A stretch of DNA of 64,000 nucleotides from Clostridiaceae bacterium (GCA_012800435.1 JAAZJH010000072.1:1-64000), one strand, 5' to 3'. Positions 47,793 to 59,003 are shown, numbered from the stretch's first letter. Notes: generated by a model not told the origin, from the sequence alone. Numbers and translations are program-made.

Positions 47793-49199
47793 TCATGCGT
47801 GTAAACGACGAAGCCGAGCAATGAAAAAGCCGTCAGAATCCATACCCGGCGGCATTAGAAGCACCGACCCCGGTAAGCGCGTTGAGACCATGTTTTGGAC
47901 AGGCAGAGGAAGCTCGGAAGTAAGATCATCGAGAATGAAACCCTCCCCCTCAGGAGAATTGAGAAACGTCATAATTTGCGTTTCATTTTCAGGAGGAGAT
48001 AGAGTGCACGTTGAATACAAAAGCGTCCCTCCGCGTGCAGTCGCCTTAGCTCCGTTTTTCAGAATCTCTTGTTGCAGCGGTAAAAGTCGTTCGATCGTGT
48101 CGGAAGTCACCCGCGAACGAATTTCCGGACGTTTGGGAAGCAAGCCGAGACCGCTGCAAGGTACATCACATAGCACGCGATCATAGGAATAATCCCATGA
48201 GGAAGGAAGCTTGGAAGCATCTAGGCAATGACATGTCACATTGATGTGACCATGTTGCTTCATTACGGAACGGAGCTTGTCGGTACGATCCGGTGAAATA
48301 TCACATGCGGTTATCATCGTCTCATCGTTGGTAATCTCAGCAATATATCTTGTTTTACCTCCAGGTGCCGCGCAACAATCGAGCACGCGGTCGTTGATTT
48401 GGACTCCAAGAAACTGTGCTGCCAGCATCGCTGATTGTGATTGCAAACTGAAAAGACCGTTCAAGTAACCTGAAAGCTGTGTCACATCGCGGCCGGCAGA
48501 AATCAGAGCATAGGCGTTGTCCGGCCAGAGCAGGCATTGCGGATACCAAGAGGCTGCCTCCTCCCCTGTCATCCACTTTTTAAAGTGATCCGGACGTCTC
48601 ATGTCAGGACGTATCGAAAGCGATGTAGGAGAGGACTTTGACCACGTACCGAGGAGTTTGGCTTGCTCTTTGCCGTACCACGTCATTAATAGTCGATATA
48701 GTTCTTCCGGTAGCCCGGAAGCCAGTGCGTCAGCAGTATTTTCATCTTCCGGAAGAACAGGTTTTTCGCGCGCCAGACTGCGCATGACGCCGTTTACAAA
48801 CCCCGTAGCGCGCTCTCCTGCGAGGATTCGAGTCAATCGGACACTTTCATCACATGCCGCCCTCGGGGGAACATGAAACGAAAAGAAAAGTTGCCAGACA
48901 CCCAAACGCAAAATCGCTCGCACCCAAGCATCAAGCGATGAGACGGGACGTTTTGAGACAGACGAGATCGCATAATCAATATAAGGTTGTTCACACAATG
49001 TGCCCCACACCATCGCTGTTACAAATGCTCGATCACGCGCATCAAGCTCATGAGATACGAGATGTGTGGCGGCGCTTTCATTGGAAAACACACCCTCTTC
49101 CGTCACATCCCGAATTATCGCGACCGCGGCCAAACGCGCCGGGTCTTGGCGCTCTTGTATTGAGGAATGAGCTTTTGTCTGTCGCCTTCTTTGACTCAT
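47793..49199 (-). CDS. rsmB: 16S rRNA (cytosine967-C5)-methyltransferase
   Basis: CCAAPGGKTRYIAE, CDVPCSGLGLLPKRPEIR. Confidence 0.93.
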   Translation of the reverse strand: MSQRRRQTKAHSSIQERQDPARLAAVAIIRDVTEEGVFSNESAATHLVSHELDARDRAFVTAMVWGTLCEQPYIDYAISSVSKRPVSSLDAWVRAILRLGVWQLFFSFHVPPRAACDESVRLTRILAGERATGFVNGVMRSLAREKPVLPEDENTADALASGLPEELYRLLMTWYGKEQAKLLGTWSKSSPTSLSIRPDMRRPDHFKKWMTGEEAASWYPQCLLWPDNAYALISAGRDVTQLSGYLNGLFSLQSQSAMLAAQFLGVQINDRVLDCCAAPGGKTRYIAEITNDETMITACDISPDRTDKLRSVMKQHGHINVTCHCLDASKLPSSWDYSYDRVLCDVPCSGLGLLPKRPEIRSRVTSDTIERLLPLQQEILKNGAKATARGGTLLYSTCTLSPPENETQIMTFLNSPEGEGFILDDLTSELPLPVQNMVSTRLPGSVLLMPPGMDSDGFFIARLRRLHA

Positions 49200-49249
49200 G
49201 TCGTCTAATTGTTCAGTCTGTATCGTTCACTGCATAAAAGCTGAAGCGA

Positions 49250-49933
49250 TTAACGGCGTCGCGAGCGTGCCATTAACATGAGACGCAACAGGTTTACGAG
49301 CGCTGCCGACGTCGCCGCAACGTAGGTAAGTGCCGCAGCGGAAAGGACTTTTCTCGCATAGGGAAGCTCGTCTGCCGCAAGGATCCCCGTCTGACCAAGC
49401 ACCTTAAGCGCGCGTCGACTCGCATTAAACTCAACCGGCAGTGTAACAATATAAAACAGTACAGCAGCGGCAAAGAGCATTATTCCGACATTAATCATCG
49501 TCATACCAGCGTTCCCGGGTATAAAAAAACCGATCAACGCGATGTAAGGTCCGAGCATCGATCCGATATTCGCCACAGGTACAAGGGAAGCGCGAACTTG
49601 ATTGAGAGGATAACGATCACGCTGCTGGAGAGCATGACCCACTTCGTGTAAGGACACGCTAAGCGCAGAGACAGACGCTGAATCGTACGTCGATTCGGAT
49701 AAGCGAAGGACACCCTCGCGCGGACTGAAATGGTCACTCAATGTTCCCGAAACACGTTCCACATGAATTGCAGATAGACCATTCTCATCTAAGACGCGAC
49801 GCGCTGCCTGAGCCCCCGTGTACCCGGAACGCGCACGCACTTGATCGTATTTCGAGAAACGCGAACGGACCAAAAACTGTGCCATCAAGCTGAAAAACAA
49901 GACGCCTATGAGTAGATAATAGTACCAGTGCAT
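49250..49933 (-). CDS. YugP-like zinc metallopeptidase
   Basis: SLHEVGHALQQRD (HExxH), TM segments, RSGYTGAQAARRVLDENGL. Confidence 0.9.
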   Translation of the reverse strand: MHWYYYLLIGVLFFSLMAQFLVRSRFSKYDQVRARSGYTGAQAARRVLDENGLSAIHVERVSGTLSDHFSPREGVLRLSESTYDSASVSALSVSLHEVGHALQQRDRYPLNQVRASLVPVANIGSMLGPYIALIGFFIPGNAGMTMINVGIMLFAAAVLFYIVTLPVEFNASRRALKVLGQTGILAADELPYARKVLSAAALTYVAATSAALVNLLRLMLMARSRRR

Positions 49934-50081
49934 ATCATTTCTCCTACATTTTTATCGGCTTTGACCGACAAGCTATACGCGATAGGAAGCGGATACACTT
50001 CCTCGATAATTTATTCGTCAACGATCATGTAGACGCTGTCGATATCATTATCAAGGCCGTATACTGCTCTTCTGCAAAATC

Positions 50082-51098
50082 TTAGCACTTCTCCGACTTA
50101 GGCAAGTTAAAGCGACTGCCTTTGTCAATATTGTGCGCAACCTCATGAGCGTAAACCGGCGATCTTGAAGGCATTTGGATTTTTAGAAGCTCAATCCATC
50201 CGGTTCCGCATTTGACGAGTAAACGAGTTCTTGTAAAGATTACAATCGTTCCGGGATATAGCTCCACATCTGACGTTTCACTCTTTACAATATATAGTTT
50301 GCTATCTGACGATCCGTCATCCCTTTCCTGCTCATCAATGTCTCGAGCGACACGTGAGGCAAGGATTTTTACGCGCACACCATTCAAGTATGCGTACGCG
50401 CCTGGCCAGGGAAACATCGCGCGAATACGATTATGCACTTCATTTGCTGACAGGGCAAAATTAATGTGACCGTCTTCCTTAGATAAACGACGTGTCATGG
50501 TCGCATGTGATTCGTCCTGAGGCACCGCCTGAAGTCGTCCGGTAACCCAATCTTCCAACGTATCGGCAGCAAGTTCCCCTCCTTTGAGCGAAAGTGCTGC
50601 CATTAGAGAGTCAGCATTCATCTCGTCACAGATCGGTATTTCAGATGAAGCGATAAGAGGACCGGTATCGAGGCCAGAATCCATTAACATAATCGTCACA
50701 CCTGTTTTTTGATCACCATTAAGAATCGCAGATTGAACAGGCGACGCGCCTCGATAGAGTGGAAGCAACGAGGGATGCACATTGAGAAAACCGTGCTTAG
50801 GGATCGACAGAATTTCTTCGGAAATCAACTGTCCGTAAGCTGCCGTCACCGCCACATCAGGCGATAATTCACGCATAACTCGTCGTAATTCGGGATCATT
50901 CCCTTTTATGGGTTGTAAAAACGGCACACCGTGCTCAGCAGCCCATTCTGCTACTGGCGGTGCGGCAAGTCTTCTTCCGCGTCCTTTAGGACGATCCGGC
51001 TGAGTCACAACCAAAGACGGATGATATCCACGTTGATCAAGACATTCGAGAATGGTTCTTCCAAATTCCGGCGTACCGAAAAAAGCATATCTGATCAT
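50082..51098 (-). CDS. fmt: Methionyl-tRNA formyltransferase
   Basis: RYAFFGTPEFGRTIL, TQPDRPKGRGRRL, FLNVHPSLLPLYRGASPVQSAILNGD. Confidence 0.95.
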   Translation of the reverse strand: MIRYAFFGTPEFGRTILECLDQRGYHPSLVVTQPDRPKGRGRRLAAPPVAEWAAEHGVPFLQPIKGNDPELRRVMRELSPDVAVTAAYGQLISEEILSIPKHGFLNVHPSLLPLYRGASPVQSAILNGDQKTGVTIMLMDSGLDTGPLIASSEIPICDEMNADSLMAALSLKGGELAADTLEDWVTGRLQAVPQDESHATMTRRLSKEDGHINFALSANEVHNRIRAMFPWPGAYAYLNGVRVKILASRVARDIDEQERDDGSSDSKLYIVKSETSDVELYPGTIVIFTRTRLLVKCGTGWIELLKIQMPSRSPVYAHEVAHNIDKGSRFNLPKSEKC

Positions 51099-51101
51099 GC
51101 G

Positions 51102-51722
51102 CTACGTATTCTCCTCAACTGGCATCTCGGAAGAAGCCTCAGGCAATATTCCTACCGACATTTCAGTATGAATCTCAGACGGTTCTTCACCCATTTCGAT
51201 AGCATGATGATCTTCAAGCTGATCATCGTCTTGCGGGACATCCGTATATTTCGACAGTTCTTCAAGCGTCGTCAATGGCGTTTCAGATCGACGCCTGAAA
51301 AGAACGCCGTCAAGATGGTCACATTCGTGACAGGCGCAGCGTGCGCCAAGTCCTGTCAGACGGATCTCAAAAGGGATGCCATTCTCATCCTGTGCCGACA
51401 CCAAAACATCCATAGGGCGTTTAACAATGCCATACAGACCGGGAATTGACAAACAGCCTTCCGTTCCCTCCTGCTCGCCTTCCCTATTAAGAATACTGGG
51501 ATTTATAAACACTAAAGCGCCGTTCTCATCACCGACATCCATCACAAAAAGGCGCCGCAATACACCTACCTGTGGGGCAGCAAGGCCGACACCCTCGTCA
51601 TCATACATCGTCTCAAACATGTCTTCGACCAATGTCTTGAGACGTTCGTCAAATCGATTGACGGGACGTGCTTTTCGGTTCAATGTAGGATCGCCCTCTT
51701 TTAGAATTATTCGCTTTGCCAT
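51102..51722 (-). CDS. def: Peptide deformylase with acidic C-terminal extension
   Basis: GVGLAAPQVG, EGCLSIPG, HECDHLDG. Confidence 0.93.
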   Translation of the reverse strand: MAKRIILKEGDPTLNRKARPVNRFDERLKTLVEDMFETMYDDEGVGLAAPQVGVLRRLFVMDVGDENGALVFINPSILNREGEQEGTEGCLSIPGLYGIVKRPMDVLVSAQDENGIPFEIRLTGLGARCACHECDHLDGVLFRRRSETPLTTLEELSKYTDVPQDDDQLEDHHAIEMGEEPSEIHTEMSVGILPEASSEMPVEENT

Positions 51723-51924
51723 AAACCCTCTTTTCAGGATTAGTTTAGCATATAAGGGACATTGGAGTGGTCACATAAAATACATGCAAACATAGTCTTT
51801 GACGCAGTTATTTATTACTCAGGTCGCGTGCATTTATCACTTATTAATGTTCATATCAATCATCTCAACTATGTGGAAGCGAGTGAAAGGAAGAGCGTCG
51901 ACAGTCTAGAAGAACGAGAACTTG

Positions 51925-54207
51925 TTATAGCGACGACCACGAGTCAATATCGATTGTAAAGGAGACATTATCCGAGCGTTTCATACTATCTGCAGCATGA
52001 AAAACGAGACGTGACAACGTTTCAAGTGAAGGATCACTTACCATCACACGAAACCGATAACGGTGTCTAATTTTGGCGATTGGTGCCGGCGCGGGTTCCG
52101 ATACTTCGGTTGAGACGAAAGATCCTCCGTAACGACGAATCAGCGCAAGAACGTGTTGATAAAAAACACGTGCCGCCTTTTCAGCCTCAAGGTCGTCAAA
52201 ACTCTTAAACATAGCTTCAGCGGTGTGTCCGAAAGGCAGATAACCCATACGTTTCCGGAATACAATCTCTTCCCGATAAAACGTTTCATAATCTTGTTTT
52301 GCCGCTGTACGAACGACGAAATGATCGGGCTGCATCGTTTGGATCATTACTCGCCCTTTTTTGAGGCCGCGTCCGGATCGCCCTGCTGCCTGAGTCATCA
52401 ACTGAAAGGCCTGCTCGGATGAACGAAACTCACCCGTTCCGAGCAATTGATCGGCGGACAAAACGGCTGAAAGCGTCACATTAGGGAAATCATGCCCTTT
52501 CGCAATCATTTGCGTTCCTACGAGGATATCGGCTTCGCGACGTTCAAACGTCTCCAGAATTTCCCTGTGTGAGAAACGGCCTCGCGTTGAATCTTGATCC
52601 ATACGCAGCAAGCGTGCTTCAGGGAATAATGCGCTTAGCGCGTCCTCTACTTGTTGAGTCCCCGCTCCTGCAGCCATAAGTTCCTCATGACCGCATACAG
52701 GGCATTTTTCAGGAACCGGTGTCAACAAATCACAAAGATGGCATACCATGTGACGCGGAAGGCGATTCGAACGAAAAGGATTGCGATGGGTCGCTAAAGG
52801 GATGTCACAACGCGAGCATCGCATCTGCCAGCCACAAGCGGGACAAATGACAGTGCGCGAATAGCCTCGTCTATTAAGAAGCAAAATCGCTTGTTCCCTG
52901 CGATCAAGCATTTCTTGCAGTGCAATACGGAGCGGTTCGCTAAAAAGCGTCACATTTCCTTTTGCGTATTCTCGGCGCATATCAACGATTTCAACATTGG
53001 GGAGGCCTTGATGAGTGATGCGATGCGGCATTCTAAGCAACGTTGATTTTCCCGTTTCTGTACGCCAGAACGTTGCCACCTGTGGCGTCGCTGAACCCAT
53101 GACAAGTACGGCTCCGTTGAGGATTGCACGCATCCTTGCGACATCACACGCGTAATATCGCAACATCGTTTCTGATTTATAGCTCGATTCCTGTTCTTCA
53201 TCGACGACGATAAGACCGAGATTTCGAAGCGGTGCAAAGACGGCTGATCGCGCGCCTACTACAATAGGCACACTTCCAGTCAATATGCGCTGCCACGTCT
53301 CATAACGTACCGTCGGTGTAAGGCGACTGTGTAAAATTGCAGCGCGATGACCGAAACGAGTGACAAGACGTTGCATCATTTGTGGGGTCAATGCGATCTC
53401 AGGCACTAAAATCAACACTGTTTTTCCGCGAGATAGTACGTTCTCCGCAGCACGAAGATAGACTTCCGTCTTCCCGCTTCCTGTGACGCCGAAAAGAAGA
53501 AATTCTAAAAGCGTTCCCTTCTCTGCCTTTTCAGTCGCCCTCGCAATCGAATCGAGCGCGGCTTGCTGATCTTGTTTCGGCGTCGGAATCTCCGAGATAA
53601 ACTTATCTTCTGACCACGCCTCCAGCTCACGTGGAGACGCCTTCTTAAAAAAGGTGAGCACTCCACGTTGACGAAGTGTGCGAAGTACACTCTGACTAGA
53701 TCCTGTCGCTTGGCGAATTTCCGACAATGAAGCACTCTCATGCTCTAAAAGGAGTTCAATCACTCGGATTTGTTTCATGCTGCGAAGCCGACCGGCATCG
53801 AGCAGTTCGATCGCCTCCTCAGGATCTGCAAGTCGCGCTGCAAGCTCTTCGCGGTCACCTACGGCTAGAACGGCAGGAGGAATCATCGTGTTCAACGCTT
53901 CTCCGATCGTACAGTAACACCGTCGTTTGAGTTCAAAAGCCAAAATAATCTGTTCTTCCGTCACCTGCGGACGAGAAGACAGCACAGACGCAATCGGCTT
54001 GACGTCACTATCTTTAACATGTTTGGGAAGTGTGTTGGTAAGCTCAGTAAGGAAGGCGTGTATAGGCTTTTTTCGCTTACCGAAAGGGACGGCGACAATG
54101 GATCCCGGAAGTGCGGTATCTTGAAGCTCCGGCGGTATCCGATAGGTCCATGCACGGTCAAAGGAACGGTTGGCTCTAGAGAGATAAACGATTCCGTAAC
54201 GATTCAC
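51925..54207 (-). CDS. priA: Primosomal protein N' (PriA helicase)
   Basis: FGVTGSGKTEVYLRA, VVDEEQESSYKSE, Cys clusters CPACGW..CSRCD; GTG start overlaps ispG stop. Confidence 0.95.
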   Translation of the reverse strand: MNRYGIVYLSRANRSFDRAWTYRIPPELQDTALPGSIVAVPFGKRKKPIHAFLTELTNTLPKHVKDSDVKPIASVLSSRPQVTEEQIILAFELKRRCYCTIGEALNTMIPPAVLAVGDREELAARLADPEEAIELLDAGRLRSMKQIRVIELLLEHESASLSEIRQATGSSQSVLRTLRQRGVLTFFKKASPRELEAWSEDKFISEIPTPKQDQQAALDSIARATEKAEKGTLLEFLLFGVTGSGKTEVYLRAAENVLSRGKTVLILVPEIALTPQMMQRLVTRFGHRAAILHSRLTPTVRYETWQRILTGSVPIVVGARSAVFAPLRNLGLIVVDEEQESSYKSETMLRYYACDVARMRAILNGAVLVMGSATPQVATFWRTETGKSTLLRMPHRITHQGLPNVEIVDMRREYAKGNVTLFSEPLRIALQEMLDRREQAILLLNRRGYSRTVICPACGWQMRCSRCDIPLATHRNPFRSNRLPRHMVCHLCDLLTPVPEKCPVCGHEELMAAGAGTQQVEDALSALFPEARLLRMDQDSTRGRFSHREILETFERREADILVGTQMIAKGHDFPNVTLSAVLSADQLLGTGEFRSSEQAFQLMTQAAGRSGRGLKKGRVMIQTMQPDHFVVRTAAKQDYETFYREEIVFRKRMGYLPFGHTAEAMFKSFDDLEAEKAARVFYQHVLALIRRYGGSFVSTEVSEPAPAPIAKIRHRYRFRVMVSDPSLETLSRLVFHAADSMKRSDNVSFTIDIDSWSSL

Positions 54208-55286
54208 TGTTCACCACGTACTAGATTTTGAATTTCCTTCATAAGTTCATCAACGGCTTTCTCACTGCTCACTTTTCGTATCGCTTTTCCTTTCTTGAAA
54301 AGGAGAAATTGATCACGTCCGCCAGCTAGTCCGACATCAGCTTCTCGCGCCTCACCGGGGCCGTTGACAGAACAGCCCATGATGGCGACAGTTATGGGTT
54401 TCTTAACATCAGCGATTCGTCGTTCAACTTCCTCTGCAATCGCGATTAAAGGGACTTCTGTTCTTCCGCAGGTCGGACAACTGATGAGGCGCGCGCCGCG
54501 TCGCCTTAAATCCAGCGCCTCTAAAATTGCATAACCGGCAGCGATCTCATCTACAGGATCGCCGGTTAAAGAAACACGGATAGTATCACCGATCCCTTCT
54601 GCGAGGAGGGCGCCGATGCCGACGGAAGAGCGAATTAGTCCTTGATTCTTTAAACCTGCTTCGGTCACTCCTACATGAAACGGATATGGAAGGACTCTAG
54701 CCAATATCCGATAAGTCTCAATAAGCAGGCGCGGAGATGAAGCCTTAGCTGAAACACAAATATCGTAGAAGTCGTAGTTTTCCAGCGCCTTGCAGGCCAT
54801 TAAGGCCGAAGCGGCCAATGCTTCAGCGGTCACGCCGCCGTACAATTCACGAATATTGCGATCGAGTGATCCGGCATTCACTCCGACGCGCACGGGTATG
54901 CAATGTCTGCGCGCCATCTCAGCAACTTGTCGCAATCCGTCCTCATCATGGATATTGCCGGGATTGAGTCGAATCGCATCAGCTCCTGAGCGTATCGCGG
55001 AAATAGCAAGACGATAATCGTAATGAATGTCTGCGATCAGAGGAAGAGGTGACTGTTCATGAATGAGTTGAATTGCCTGCGCGGCTTCCGCATCAGGAAC
55101 AGCGACGCGCACAAGCTCACAACCTGCCTCCTCAAGCATCAAAATTTGATTAAGCGTCGCCTGAACATCGCGTGTATCCGTCGTGCACATTGACTGAACA
55201 GACACCGGCGCATCTCCGCCCACACGAACGTTGCCCACTTGAAGGACGCGCGAATCTCTTCTTTTAAAAGGTGTATGCGTTATCAC
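54204..55286 (-). CDS. ispG: 4-hydroxy-3-methylbut-2-enyl diphosphate synthase
   Basis: GGDAPVSVQSMCTTDT, RLNPGNI, SCPTCGRTEV, MGCSVNGPGEA. Confidence 0.95.
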   Translation of the reverse strand: MITHTPFKRRDSRVLQVGNVRVGGDAPVSVQSMCTTDTRDVQATLNQILMLEEAGCELVRVAVPDAEAAQAIQLIHEQSPLPLIADIHYDYRLAISAIRSGADAIRLNPGNIHDEDGLRQVAEMARRHCIPVRVGVNAGSLDRNIRELYGGVTAEALAASALMACKALENYDFYDICVSAKASSPRLLIETYRILARVLPYPFHVGVTEAGLKNQGLIRSSVGIGALLAEGIGDTIRVSLTGDPVDEIAAGYAILEALDLRRRGARLISCPTCGRTEVPLIAIAEEVERRIADVKKPITVAIMGCSVNGPGEAREADVGLAGGRDQFLLFKKGKAIRKVSSEKAVDELMKEIQNLVRGEQ

Positions 55287-55315
55287 GTTATTTCACTCCA
55301 CATGTACTCACAACG

Positions 55316-56641
55316 TCACCACCCGAAAAGTCGTGACAGATCAAGCCAAAGAACAAATAACCCTACTGCTATAAAAAAGGCTAAACCGATAATTGACGTC
55401 ACATGCCTAAATTTCTCAGAAAGAGATTTTCTTCGAATACCTTCAACAGCCAGAATCAGAAGATGATGACCATCTAGGGGTGGAATCGGAATCATGTTTG
55501 TGAAACTGACGGCAACCGATAAAATACCGAACATCGTAAGTATATCAGTGATGACTTCGCCGACTGTTTTACCTCGTGCCACCGTATCTGCGACCACTGT
55601 CACGATTCCGACAGGTCCGGCAAAACTTTCCTTCACACCAAGTTTACCTGTAAAAAGCATGCCTAGAGACCTAAAAGTTGAACGGATAATGGCCATAGGA
55701 TAATGAATCCCTTGCGATAAAGCATCGCCGACACGTTTTGAATACTTGAACGTTAATCCGAGCGGTTTACGAACTGAGATCATTAGCGGCGAAACCTCTA
55801 GACGAGTACGCTTCCCGTCTCGAATTACTTCCGCCGTTAACTTCACGCCTTCAGATCGCGCGATCAGCGCTTGTACACGCGTATGATCTTCAAAGGGTAT
55901 ACCTTCAAGCGCGATGATCCGGTCACCGGGCATAAAACCTTGCTCTTCGCGATAGGCAGCAGGATCAACCTCCACAATTGTGAAGTTGCCTCTATCTTCC
56001 TGATATAAGATACCGAGCATTGGACGCGGCGCATCAAATTCTTGCTCTATAACGGTCGTTTTCACTTCGCCATTTGCGTTCTTATAGGTAATTGTCCATG
56101 GAGAGCCGGGTTCATGAACCATTTGAGTAATCCCGATGTCAAGAGTTGTTTTGATATTTGCACCGTTAATGGACAAGATGCGAGCTCCCGATTGAATCTC
56201 AGATTGTTCAATAGCGCTTCCGGGAATCGGCTCATCTGCTACCGGAATCACTACTCCGGTAAAACTGAAAATAAAAGAAAAAACGATCAATGCCGAAATA
56301 AAATTAACAAAAGGCCCCATCGCGATGACGATAGCACGCTGCCAGCGAGGTTTATTCATGAATAGATCGGGCGCATTTAAATCAAGATCGGGATCGGACT
56401 CCTCCCCTTCAATCACAGAATCCTCGCCGGCAAAACTGACAGAAGCGCCGATTGGAATCGCTTTAATGTTGTATCGAACACCGTTCTTGACCCGTTCAAA
56501 TAACACAGGTCCCATAAAAATCGAGAACTGCTCAATCTTAAAACCAAGTGCCCTTCCGGCAAGGAAATGACCGAGCTCATGCAATACCATAATAATGCCA
56601 AGAATGAGTACACCGGCTAAAATACCAAATATGGTTGTCAT
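55316..56641 (-). CDS. rseP: RIP zinc metalloprotease
   Basis: VLHELGHFLAGRALG, PDZ domain, NMIPIPPLDGHHLLIL. Confidence 0.93.
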   Translation of the reverse strand: MTTIFGILAGVLILGIIMVLHELGHFLAGRALGFKIEQFSIFMGPVLFERVKNGVRYNIKAIPIGASVSFAGEDSVIEGEESDPDLDLNAPDLFMNKPRWQRAIVIAMGPFVNFISALIVFSFIFSFTGVVIPVADEPIPGSAIEQSEIQSGARILSINGANIKTTLDIGITQMVHEPGSPWTITYKNANGEVKTTVIEQEFDAPRPMLGILYQEDRGNFTIVEVDPAAYREEQGFMPGDRIIALEGIPFEDHTRVQALIARSEGVKLTAEVIRDGKRTRLEVSPLMISVRKPLGLTFKYSKRVGDALSQGIHYPMAIIRSTFRSLGMLFTGKLGVKESFAGPVGIVTVVADTVARGKTVGEVITDILTMFGILSVAVSFTNMIPIPPLDGHHLLILAVEGIRRKSLSEKFRHVTSIIGLAFFIAVGLFVLWLDLSRLFGW

Positions 56642-58026
56642 ATCGCAGTTTTCTCCGTACGACGGATCACATCCGCTTGGATCTCTTCGTGAACCGCCAT
56701 CATAGCATCAAATGAAGACTCTTTTGTGGACGACATATGACTAAAATCATTAAGTACACTTTCAATGAGCGAAAAAATAGCCGGGAAACTGATTTTCCCC
56801 TCAAGGAAAAGGCTTACAGCAGCTTCATTTGCCGCATTTAATACAAGCGGCATCAACCCTCCTTGGCGCACAGCATCACGTGCCATTTGAATAGAAGGAA
56901 AGACATCTTCATCAGGTGCGACAAAAGTGAGCGCTCCGGATGACGTTTCTAGAAGATTGAACGATTCAGCATCAGCTATTTCTGTTCTGTCCGGAAAAGT
57001 CAGAGCAAACCGGATCGGCATCTTCATATCCGGTTCACCGAGCTGAGCAAGGACGACGCCGTCACGAAATTCGGCGAGTGAATGAACGATGCTTTCAGGA
57101 TGGACGATCACCTGAACACGTTCAGGCGGCAAATGAAAGAGACGACAGGCCTCAATGAGCTCAAATCCTTTATTCATCAATGTTGCAGAATCTACCGTTA
57201 TTTTACTTCCCATCGACCACGTCGGATGTAGAAGTGCTTGTTCAGGGGATACATGAACAAGCTTTTCTTTAGAAAAACCTAGAAAAGGTCCACCGGAACA
57301 CGTCAGTATGACACGGGAAAGATCATCGGGCAAAGCAGCCAGCGCGCATTGCCAAATCGCGGAGTGCTCACTGTCAATCGGAATAATCCATGCGCCGCCC
57401 TTCGATGCCCGACAGCGAACGAGCTCACCTGCTGCTACGAGGCTCTCTTTATTGGCAAGCGCAATCTTTTTACCACTGTCCGCAGCGGCAAGCACCGGCT
57501 CAAGCCCGGCAAAACCTGTAATGGCGCCGATGACGGTATCCACTTTAGTGAGTGAAGCAGCAAGCACCGCTCCCCTTCTTCCCATCCCGATAATCGGGAG
57601 ATCAGAAGATGAAGGAACGAGAAGCAAAGGGCTTTGATCAGCTTTTTGATTATACAAAATGTCTGAAGTTTCGGCGATAAGCGCCACCTTATCCTCAGGC
57701 ATCGCGCGATACTTTGATTCCGCATCGAGAAGAAGAAGCAACGACTGTCGCGCGTTCTCGTCCTGAACGCTAACATAGCGCGGACGCCAAGCTTTGATCT
57801 GTTCACTGAGGAGGCGTACATTGCGTCCGCACACCAGCGCAAAAACAACCAATCTCTCTTCTTCGGCCACATGTAGTGTCTGAACACCAATCGAACCCGT
57901 TGAGCCGAGCAAACAGAGAACATGTGATCGCGGTACAGGTGTGTTTAACGATCGCGGAACACGCGTTAAAGCCTCAATGGACTCGCATGACAAACTTGAT
58001 CCGTGAGAAAATAAGGTGGATGACAT
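56638..58026 (-). CDS. dxr: 1-deoxy-D-xylulose-5-phosphate reductoisomerase
   Basis: LLGSTGSIGVQTLHV, ANKESLVAAG, PIDSEHSAIWQ, HPTWSMGSKITVDSATLMNKGFELIEA. Confidence 0.95.
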   Translation of the reverse strand: MSSTLFSHGSSLSCESIEALTRVPRSLNTPVPRSHVLCLLGSTGSIGVQTLHVAEEERLVVFALVCGRNVRLLSEQIKAWRPRYVSVQDENARQSLLLLLDAESKYRAMPEDKVALIAETSDILYNQKADQSPLLLVPSSSDLPIIGMGRRGAVLAASLTKVDTVIGAITGFAGLEPVLAAADSGKKIALANKESLVAAGELVRCRASKGGAWIIPIDSEHSAIWQCALAALPDDLSRVILTCSGGPFLGFSKEKLVHVSPEQALLHPTWSMGSKITVDSATLMNKGFELIEACRLFHLPPERVQVIVHPESIVHSLAEFRDGVVLAQLGEPDMKMPIRFALTFPDRTEIADAESFNLLETSSGALTFVAPDEDVFPSIQMARDAVRQGGLMPLVLNAANEAAVSLFLEGKISFPAIFSLIESVLNDFSHMSSTKESSFDAMMAVHEEIQADVIRRTEKTAI

Positions 58027-58031
58027 GTCAT

Positions 58032-59003
58032 TTACACCATCAGCCTGGCAAGCGTCGCAACTGCAAGCATCGTTGGCACAGCTGTTTTTAAGCTGTCAAA
58101 ACGATCGCTGATACCGCCGTGTCCGGGAAGAAGTGTCCCGAAATCCTTAATATTGCACCAGCGCTTAACGGCAGAACTTGAAAGATCGCCAAATGTTGAC
58201 ACAGCGCTCATCAGAAAAGCTGTGACAACGGCGAAGGCAAGAGAGCCTACTGTCGAGAAACCGAGCGGTCTTCCAATGAGAAGAGGCACATATATCATGT
58301 AGAGAATGATCGTCGCCAAGACACCGCCGAGCGTTCCCTCCCAAGTTTTGTTCGGACTTAACATGGGAATCATCTTGTGTTTTCCAAAAGCCTTCCCTAC
58401 AAAATACGACGCGGTGTCCGAGATGATCGTTGTGAGAACTGCCAGCACAAAGTAGCGCCAGCCGATCGGAAAACCATAAAGCAAAGCGATCGTCGATGCA
58501 AGCGGAAGCGAACACGAAAAAATAATCCATGTTACAGCGATCACTAACGGCAACTCTTCAGAACCGTGTTTCCAAAGTCGCGGCAAACCCAATAGTGGAA
58601 GACATACGATCAAGACTAAAGCATAGACACCGAGACTACGAAATGCGAATGTGGCATCGACCGTTTTCACAAGTTCCATCGGAAGTCCGCGCACAAAACT
58701 GTCCTTTAATATTCCTAATAATGCAGCAAGACCTGCCACGACCGTGAAAATCGCCGTTGGAACGATTTTGATCCCCGGCATGCGGAGATTGACAGCTTTC
58801 ACATGTTCGATTGTCATCATAAAAGTGACGAACGCAAATAAAATCACCGGAAAAAACGTCACCCATATTCCGGGGATGATAAAAACGATAAGTACGGCAC
58901 CCTCAATGGCACCTGTCCTCACGCGTGTCATAAGATCACTTTGATGTTTCTTTGTTATTTTGCGCATTCTCCTATTGCGCACCGAAAATGGATTGTTCGC
59001 CAT
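58032..59003 (-). CDS. cdsA: Phosphatidate cytidylyltransferase
   Basis: SDTASYFVGKAFGKHKMIPMLSPNKTWEGTLGG; KRWCNIKDFGTLLPGHGGISDRFDS. Confidence 0.93.
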   Translation of the reverse strand: MANNPFSVRNRRMRKITKKHQSDLMTRVRTGAIEGAVLIVFIIPGIWVTFFPVILFAFVTFMMTIEHVKAVNLRMPGIKIVPTAIFTVVAGLAALLGILKDSFVRGLPMELVKTVDATFAFRSLGVYALVLIVCLPLLGLPRLWKHGSEELPLVIAVTWIIFSCSLPLASTIALLYGFPIGWRYFVLAVLTTIISDTASYFVGKAFGKHKMIPMLSPNKTWEGTLGGVLATIILYMIYVPLLIGRPLGFSTVGSLAFAVVTAFLMSAVSTFGDLSSSAVKRWCNIKDFGTLLPGHGGISDRFDSLKTAVPTMLAVATLARLMV

